Source of the DNA: DATBGZ01 sp036557785
GTDB taxonomy: Bacteria; Actinomycetota; Actinomycetes; Mycobacteriales; Micromonosporaceae
Length of the DNA stretch: 64,000 bases
NCBI GenBank assembly: GCA_036557785.1
Contig: DATBGZ010000068.1
Span: 1-64,000 of the forward strand
Direction of reading: 5' to 3'
Under the pieces are notes generated by a model that saw nothing but the letters and a program-made list of their open reading frames with translations, was not told the DNA's origin and did not search any database. Below are positions 58,804-64,000 of this stretch, piece after piece. Within the stretch, counting starts at the first letter, position 1. Each line of letters starts with the position of its first letter. Position numbers and translations under genes: made by a program.

Positions 58804-61800
58804 ATGCCGTGCGTGCGCGCGTCGACGCCCTGGGTCGCCGATCTTCATGTCCACTCGCGGTACTCGCGCGCGTGCAGCCGGGATCTGGAGCTGCCAAACC
58901 TCGCGTGGTGGGCGCAGCGCAAGGGGATCACGCTGCTCGGCACGGGCGACTTCACGCACCCGGCGTGGTACGAGCACCTGCGCGAGCACCTGGTGCCCGC
59001 CGAACCGGGTCTGTTCCGGCTGCACCCCGACCGGGAGACGGAGGTGGCGCGTCGCCTGCCGGCCAACCTGCACGCCACGGTGCGGTTTCTCCTCTCCGCG
59101 GAGATCTCGACGATCTACAAGCGCGACGGGAAGACCCGCAAGGTGCATCACCTGGTGTACCTGCCCGACTTCGACGCGGCGGCACGGTTCAACGCGCGGC
59201 TGGGGCGCGGCAGTGACGGCGGGCCCGGCGCAGCGCAGATCCGGGGACTGGGCGGCAACCTGGGCTCGGATGGCCGGCCGATCCTGGGACTGGACTCGCG
59301 CGATCTGCTCGAGGTGACGCTGGAGGCGAGCCCAGCCGCGTTCCTGGTGCCCGCGCACATCTGGACGCCATGGTTCTCCGCGCTCGGGTCGAAGTCGGGG
59401 TTCGACGCGATCGCCGATTGCTACGCCGATCTCGCGGGCCACATCCATGCCGTGGAGACCGGGCTGAGCTCCGATCCCGAGATGAACTGGCGACTGTCCA
59501 CACTGGACCAATACCAGCTCGTCTCCAACTCCGACGCGCACTCGCCCCAGGCACTGGCCCGGGAGGCGACCCTGCTGGAGACGGGACTGGACTACGCGTC
59601 GGTGAGGCGCGCGCTGGAGACCGGCGATGGCCTGGCCGGAACGATCGAGTTCTTCCCCGAGGAGGGCAAGTACCACGCCGACGGGCATCGCGTCTGCGGT
59701 GTGTGCTGGGAGCCGGCACAGACTCGTGCGGCGGGCGGAGTGTGTCCCGAGTGTGGCAAGCCACTGACGGTCGGGGTCCTGCACCGGGTGGAGGAACTCG
59801 CCGATCGGCCGCTCGGGCACCGATCGACCGACCGTCCACCCGCGACACATCTGATCCAGCTCCACGAGATCCTCGGCGAGCTGTACGGCGTCGGCGCGAA
59901 GAGCAAGTCGGTGCAGGGCCGCATCGCTGAGCTCGCGGCTCGCCTCGGCAGCGAGCTGGACATCCTGATCAACGTCGAGATCGAGCAGATCGCCCGCGCC
60001 GGCGGCGACCGGCTCGGCGAGGCGATCGGCGGGTTGCGGGCGGGGCGGGTGCATCGCCGTCCCGGCTACGACGGGGAGTATGGCGTGATCCGCCTGCTGA
60101 ACGCGGGATCGACGGACTCCGGCGCGTCGAGGGGCCAGGCACTCTTCGACGTGCCCCAGGTCGACGCGGCAAAGCACGCCGCGCAGAAGTCAGCCCCCGG
60201 GGCTGAGCAGGCCGAGCCTGCCCCGGCGCGGCCGGTGCCCGGCCAACGCACGCGAGGGCGGTTAGGCCGCCGCCGTACGGGCACGCCGGGGCCGCAGCCC
60301 CCACTCGCGGAGCCGGCCTCGCCGCACCAGCCGTGGGAGCCGGTGCTCTCCGGCATGGAGGAGGTCGGCAGTGGCCTGCTCGATCGGCTGGACGCGCTGC
60401 AGCGGGTCGCGGCCAGCGCCCCGAGCGGGGCGTTGTTGGTGGTCGCGGGTCCGGGCACGGGCAAGACCCGTACCCTCACCCACCGCATCGCGTACCTGTG
60501 CGCGGAGCTCTCCGTGCCACCACGGCAGTGCCTGGCGATCACGTTCACCCGACGCGCGGCCGACGAGATGCGCGAGCGGCTCGACGCGTTGCTGGGCGAG
60601 GCGGCCTCGGGCGTGACGGTGGCGACGTTCCACGCACTCGGACTGCAGGTCCTGCGTGACCACGCCGCCGCGGCCGGTCTGTCGCCGGACTTCACCGTGG
60701 CCGACGAGGCGTCGCGCCCCCCGGCCGCGGCCAGGGTGGCGGACCCGGACGCGTACCGCAAGCTGCTGCGCGAGGCGAACCAGGTCGACCTCGACGAGCT
60801 GGTGACGCTCGCGCGCGATCTGCTACGCGACGACCCACAGCTCGCCGACCGGTACCACGCTCGGTGGCCATGGATATTCGTCGACGAGTACCAGGACGTC
60901 GACGCCGATCAGTACGAACTGCTGCGGGCCCTCGTCCCGCCCCGCGGCAACATCTGCGCGATCGGCGACCCGGACCAGTCGATCTATTCGTTCCGGGGCT
61001 CGGACGTCGGGTTCTTCCTGCGATTCTCCCAGGACTTCCCGGAGGCGCGGGTCGTCCGGCTGGCCCGCAACTACCGCTCGACGGCGCCGATTGTCGCGGC
61101 CGCCGGGCAGGTCATCGCGGCGTCGTCGCTCGTGCGCGGTCGTCGACTCGAACCCGCGCGCCTGGAGCCTGATGCCCCCGTACCGGGCGTGCACGTGGCG
61201 GCGACACCGACCGCGGAAGCGGACTGGGTGGCGCGCACCATCGAGGGGCTCATCGGCGGAACCTCACACCGCTCCTTCGACACCGGCCGGGTCGACTCGC
61301 GAGGTGCTATCCACGATGGACTGTCCTTTGCCGACATCGTGGTGCTCTACCGTACGGACGCTCAGGCGGCGCCGTTGCTGGAGGCGCTGACCCGGGCGGG
61401 GCTGCCGGTGCAGAAGCGGTCCCACAACCGGCTCATCGACCGCCGTGCCGTGGCGGCACTCGCGTGGGAACTGCGCTACGAGTCCGAGGACGGTCGCCTC
61501 GCCGACCGGGTGCGGGCTGCGGGACGGGCGTTGGCCGAACGACGCCCGCGCCTGTTCGAGCTGCCCGACCAGGCTCGTGGTCTCCCCGACCGTGACATCG
61601 CGGCCCCGGCGGTCCTGCCGGAGGCCGAGGTGTACGCCGCGGTGGAGTTGCTGCTGCCATTCGCCGAGCGCTACGACGACGACCTGCCCGAGTTCCTACG
61701 GGTGCTCGCCACTGGCGCCGAGGTGGACAGCCTCGACCCGCGGGCGCAGGCGCTCACGCTGCTGACGCTGCACGCGGCGAAAGGGCTGGAGTGGCCGGTG

Positions 61801-62088
61801 GTGTTCGTGGTGGGGTGCGAGGACGGGCTCTTGCCGCTACGCCTGCCTGGCGGGGACGCGACCGTGGAGCAGATCGCCGAGGAGCGACGCCTCTTCTTCG
61901 TCGGCGTCACCCGCGCGCAGCGACGGTTGTTCCTGTCTCACTGCGCGCGACGCACCCGGCACGGCGCGGATCATCAGCCTCGGCGCACGCCGTTCCTCGA
62001 TCCGGTCGACCCTGGTCTGCTCGAGCGCCTCGGCGAGCCCGAGCAGGCGCCGACGACCCCGCGGCACCGCCAGCTACGTCTGCTCTGA
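58804..62088 (+). CDS. EndoQ-like PHP nuclease fused to a UvrD/Rep-type helicase
   Basis: A 1094-residue two-part protein. Residues about 10-430 form an endonuclease Q-type PHP domain (ADLHVHSRYS, HPAWYEHLREHLVP, the metal-ligand SNSDAHSPQ near 242) with a zinc finger of four cysteines (about 298-320). EndoQ cuts 5' of deaminated bases in archaea and some bacteria. After a basic Pro-rich linker (about 455-510), residues 530-1094 are a superfamily 1A helicase: AGPGTGKT (near 550), DEYQDVD (near 694), GDPDQSIYSFRGSD, LTLHAAKGLEWPVVF and EERRLFFVGVTRAQ. The Q motif is present. ATG 58804 or GTG 58813 could be the start. The fused repair function is an inference from the domains. Confidence 0.9.
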   Translation: MPCVRASTPWVADLHVHSRYSRACSRDLELPNLAWWAQRKGITLLGTGDFTHPAWYEHLREHLVPAEPGLFRLHPDRETEVARRLPANLHATVRFLLSAEISTIYKRDGKTRKVHHLVYLPDFDAAARFNARLGRGSDGGPGAAQIRGLGGNLGSDGRPILGLDSRDLLEVTLEASPAAFLVPAHIWTPWFSALGSKSGFDAIADCYADLAGHIHAVETGLSSDPEMNWRLSTLDQYQLVSNSDAHSPQALAREATLLETGLDYASVRRALETGDGLAGTIEFFPEEGKYHADGHRVCGVCWEPAQTRAAGGVCPECGKPLTVGVLHRVEELADRPLGHRSTDRPPATHLIQLHEILGELYGVGAKSKSVQGRIAELAARLGSELDILINVEIEQIARAGGDRLGEAIGGLRAGRVHRRPGYDGEYGVIRLLNAGSTDSGASRGQALFDVPQVDAAKHAAQKSAPGAEQAEPAPARPVPGQRTRGRLGRRRTGTPGPQPPLAEPASPHQPWEPVLSGMEEVGSGLLDRLDALQRVAASAPSGALLVVAGPGTGKTRTLTHRIAYLCAELSVPPRQCLAITFTRRAADEMRERLDALLGEAASGVTVATFHALGLQVLRDHAAAAGLSPDFTVADEASRPPAAARVADPDAYRKLLREANQVDLDELVTLARDLLRDDPQLADRYHARWPWIFVDEYQDVDADQYELLRALVPPRGNICAIGDPDQSIYSFRGSDVGFFLRFSQDFPEARVVRLARNYRSTAPIVAAAGQVIAASSLVRGRRLEPARLEPDAPVPGVHVAATPTAEADWVARTIEGLIGGTSHRSFDTGRVDSRGAIHDGLSFADIVVLYRTDAQAAPLLEALTRAGLPVQKRSHNRLIDRRAVAALAWELRYESEDGRLADRVRAAGRALAERRPRLFELPDQARGLPDRDIAAPAVLPEAEVYAAVELLLPFAERYDDDLPEFLRVLATGAEVDSLDPRAQALTLLTLHAAKGLEWPVVFVVGCEDGLLPLRLPGGDATVEQIAEERRLFFVGVTRAQRRLFLSHCARRTRHGADHQPRRTPFLDPVDPGLLERLGEPEQAPTTPRHRQLRLL

Positions 62089-62093
62089 GCCAC

Positions 62094-62109
62094 GAGGCCG
62101 TACGGCCTC
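62094..62109. terminator. Short palindromic hairpin between convergent genes
   Basis: GAGGCCGTACGGCCTC, a perfect palindrome, six bases after the helicase-fusion stop and before the CBS gene end. Confidence 0.5.
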
Positions 62110-62134
62110 CAGATGGCCCGCGAGCCGTATGCGG

Positions 62135-62521
62135 TCAGGCGTCGACGCGGTCGCTCGCCCACACGCGCAGGACGTCCCGCACGGAGATGACGCCGAGTAC
62201 GTCGTCGTCCTCAAGCACCACCAGGTGGCGGAAGCCACCGCGCACCATCGCGGCCGCGGCCTCGGCGATGGTCCAGTCGGGCCGGGCGTAGACAACCTCG
62301 GATGTCTGATGGTCCGCGGTGCGCTCGACATCGGGGTCGAGGCCGTTTCCCACCGCATAGAGGATGTCCCGCTCGGTGATGATGCCGACGCCGGCGCTCT
62401 CCGGGTCCTCCACGATCGCGGAGCCCACGCGTCGCGTCGTCATCAGCCGAGCTGCCTGGCGCAGAGTGTGCTCGGGTCCCACCGTGATGGCGACCCTCGT
62501 CATCGCGTCCCGGACCTTCAT
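62135..62521 (-). CDS. CBS-domain pair protein
   Basis: A 128-residue protein with two CBS repeats (VRDAMTRVAITVGPEHTLRQAARL and VYARPDWTIAEAAAAMVRG, each ending GIITERDIL or GVISVRDVL). CBS pairs bind adenine nucleotides. No further domain is attached, so it is a stand-alone regulator or sensor. It is convergent with the helicase fusion and divergent from the Fpg/Nei gene. Confidence 0.92.
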   Translation of the reverse strand: MKVRDAMTRVAITVGPEHTLRQAARLMTTRRVGSAIVEDPESAGVGIITERDILYAVGNGLDPDVERTADHQTSEVVYARPDWTIAEAAAAMVRGGFRHLVVLEDDDVLGVISVRDVLRVWASDRVDA

Positions 62522-62668
62522 CGCGCATCACTCCCTCGGGCTATGCGCGGTGCCTGCTCCGCGCTCCGGCGAACCGCACGGTATGGCCATGGTCACCCGG
62601 GGCACTACAAACCTCAAGACCTCAGTCCGAGAACGCTGTGGCCACGGATCGAGCGGTACTGTAGGCCC

Positions 62669-63523
62669 GTGCCGGAATTGCCCGAGGTCGAAGCCCTCGC
62701 CGCGGACCTGCGCGAGCGCGTGGTGGGGCAGATCGTCCAGCGTGTCGACGTGGCGGCGATCAGTGCTCTGAAGACCTTCGACCCCCCGCCGACGGCGCTG
62801 CATGGCCGGCCGATCAGCGGTGCGGGCCGATTCGGCAAGTTCCTCGACATTCGCATGGATGATCTGCATCTGCTGGTGCACCTGAGCCGCGCGGGATGGC
62901 TGCACTACCGGGACGCGCTGCCGGCGACCCCGCTCAAGCCGGGCAAGGGTCCGATCGCCCTGCGGGTGCGGCTGGAGGCGGGAGGCGGCTTCGATCTGAC
63001 CGAGCAGGGCACCCAGAAGCGCCTCGCCGCTTACCTGGTCCGCGACCCGGCCGAGGTGCCCGGCGTGGCCCGGCTCGGCCCGGACGCCCTCGGCTGCGAC
63101 CTGCCGACCTTCGCCGCGCGGATCCGGAGTCGCCGCGGACAGATCAAGGGCGTGCTCACCGATCAGGAGGTGATCGCCGGAGTCGGCAATGCCTACTCCG
63201 ACGAGATCCTGCACCGGGCCAGGCTGTCGCCCTTCGCCCTGACCGACCGGCTCAGCGAGGAGCAGGTCGGCGCGCTCTACGAGGCGACCCGGGCCACCCT
63301 CACGGAGGCGACCGACCGCCTCGTCGGCCAGGGTGCCGCGAGCCTCAAGGGAGAGAAGAAGTCGGGCCTCGTGGTGCACAACCGCACGGGCCTGCCCTGC
63401 CCGGTCTGCGGTGACACGATCCGTGAGGTCTCCTTCGCGGACTCGAGCCTGCAGTACTGCCCCACCTGCCAGACGTCCGGCAAGCCGCTCGCCGACCGCC
63501 GGTTGTCTCGGCTTCTGCGGTGA
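62669..63523 (+). CDS. mutM: Fpg/Nei family DNA glycosylase
   Basis: A 284-residue bifunctional DNA glycosylase/AP lyase. It starts (after the initiator) PELPEVE, with catalytic Pro and Glu, and has the GRFGKFLDI lysine, the H2TH motif (VIAGVGNAYSDEILHRARLSP) and a C-terminal zinc finger (CPVCGDTIREV, CPTCQTSG). The finger lacks the usual arginine-rich beta-hairpin, so I cannot say whether it prefers 8-oxoguanine (MutM) or oxidised pyrimidines (Nei). GTG 62669 follows TACTGT at 62657-62662, a leaderless arrangement. Nearby repair genes fit the role. Confidence 0.9.
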   Translation: MPELPEVEALAADLRERVVGQIVQRVDVAAISALKTFDPPPTALHGRPISGAGRFGKFLDIRMDDLHLLVHLSRAGWLHYRDALPATPLKPGKGPIALRVRLEAGGGFDLTEQGTQKRLAAYLVRDPAEVPGVARLGPDALGCDLPTFAARIRSRRGQIKGVLTDQEVIAGVGNAYSDEILHRARLSPFALTDRLSEEQVGALYEATRATLTEATDRLVGQGAASLKGEKKSGLVVHNRTGLPCPVCGDTIREVSFADSSLQYCPTCQTSGKPLADRRLSRLLR

Positions 63524-64000
63524 CCGGGCGTAGCGTGTCCGATCCGGCGCCGCAGGCGGCGCTCACCACGCGCCGTGGCTCGGCCGTGGTCCGGTCGGGC
63601 CTGCTGTCGATGGTCGGCCTGGTCGCCCTCGGCGGAGCCCGCCTCGTGCACGGATCGCTCGTCAGCCACGCCACCGATCACGAGACCTATGCCCGGGTCG
63701 GTACCCTCATCGGCCTGGCCATGACGGTCAGCCTCATCTTCCCCGCCGGCCTGGCGAGCGCGGCCTCGCGGTACATCTCCTTCCACATTGGAGCAGGCGA
63801 CCGCGCCACGGCAAGCGCCGCGTACCGCGTCCTCACCCTCGCAGGCGGTGCGTGCGCGCTCCTGCTCGCCGCCCTCGTGGGCGCGCTCGCCACGCTGCTT
63901 CCCGGGGTGTCGTCGGCCGATGTGGCCGCGGTTGCCTTGTTGACCGCGGTCTATGCCGGGTACAGCGTCGCGAAGGGCGCCCTCTATGGCTTCGACCGGC
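63520..64000 (+). CDS. MOP-superfamily flippase/polysaccharide transporter (partial, runs off window)
   Basis: The frame from GTG 63520 stays open to the window end (160 codons). The translation is hydrophobic with membrane segments (VVRSGLLSMVGLVALGGARL, VGTLIGLAMTVSLIFPAG, LTLAGGACALLLAALVGAL, VAAVALLTAVYAGYSVAKG) and the pattern of Wzx/MviN-like flippases, including SAASRYISFHIGAGD. Its start overlaps the glycosylase stop (GTGA), suggesting coupling. Family assignment rests on topology, so confidence is moderate. Confidence 0.7.
   Translation, partial: MTGRSVSDPAPQAALTTRRGSAVVRSGLLSMVGLVALGGARLVHGSLVSHATDHETYARVGTLIGLAMTVSLIFPAGLASAASRYISFHIGAGDRATASAAYRVLTLAGGACALLLAALVGALATLLPGVSSADVAAVALLTAVYAGYSVAKGALYGFDR

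Noticed and set aside
1..64000. CRISPR arrays, insertion sequences, tRNA or rRNA genes
   Set aside because: No regularly spaced repeat-spacer array, transposase, cloverleaf or rRNA sequence was recognised anywhere in the window.

Overview
The window is high-GC DNA from an actinobacterium (class Actinomycetes), read outward from the dnaA side of the chromosomal origin. The first 44 kb follow a gene order familiar from Streptomyces and mycobacteria: dnaA (reverse strand, cut by the window start), rpmH-rnpA-yidD-yidC-jag-rsmG, parA-parB with parS sites, a GNAT gene, cwlM, trxA/trxB, sigM with its anti-sigma factor, a pseudokinase, murJ, pcnA, ino1-padR, two class A PBP genes, a GT-C membrane glycosyltransferase, rpsF-ssb-rpsR-rplI and dnaB. 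Genus cannot be fixed from the sequence alone.

Region by region. 1-7.9 kb: replication initiation, RNase P and membrane-insertion genes, and chromosome segregation. 7.9-9.4 kb: about 1.5 kb without a convincing gene, carrying a parS site. 9.4-20.2 kb: cell-wall, redox and sigma-factor genes. 20.2-25.7 kb: accessory genes (MFS exporter, NfeD-flotillin pair, Ogt repair protein, and a DUF2089 / small membrane protein / SHOCT-like operon preceded by two matching palindromes). 25.7-35.3 kb: inositol phosphate synthase with a PadR repressor and its probable operator, then a degenerate PBP, a DUF5318 protein, an intact PonA1-like PBP and a GT87 enzyme. 35.3-43.2 kb: endonuclease IV, the ribosomal/SSB operon, and dnaB interrupted by two inteins. 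43.2-45 kb: a phosphoribosyltransferase and a tandem pair of fluoride channels. 45-51.8 kb: an NAD-dependent molybdenum formate dehydrogenase operon (fdsGBAD) with mobA, a DUF6457 gene and fdhD. 51.8-64 kb: a DUF4192 gene, a GNAT, a fructosamine kinase-like gene, moaA and moaD, a DUF559 nuclease-like protein, a metallophosphoesterase, an EndoQ-like/UvrD-like helicase fusion, a CBS protein, an Fpg/Nei glycosylase and the start of a MOP-type flippase.

How the genes fit together. DnaA boxes lie upstream of dnaA and dnaB and at two further intergenic sites. ParB and parS organise the origin. A sigma-R-type promoter (GGGAAT, 18 bp, GTTG) precedes trxB, linking thioredoxin to disulfide stress. moaA, moaD, mobA and fdhD can supply the cofactor and sulfur step needed by formate dehydrogenase. 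The most unusual items are the PBP paralogue that has lost all three transpeptidase motifs and a transglycosylase glutamate, the EndoQ-helicase fusion, the two mechanistically different inteins in dnaB, the palindrome-controlled DUF2089 operon, the 42-bp tandem repeats after moaA, and the parS-bearing gene desert. All assignments come from reading motifs and gene order; no database search was run.
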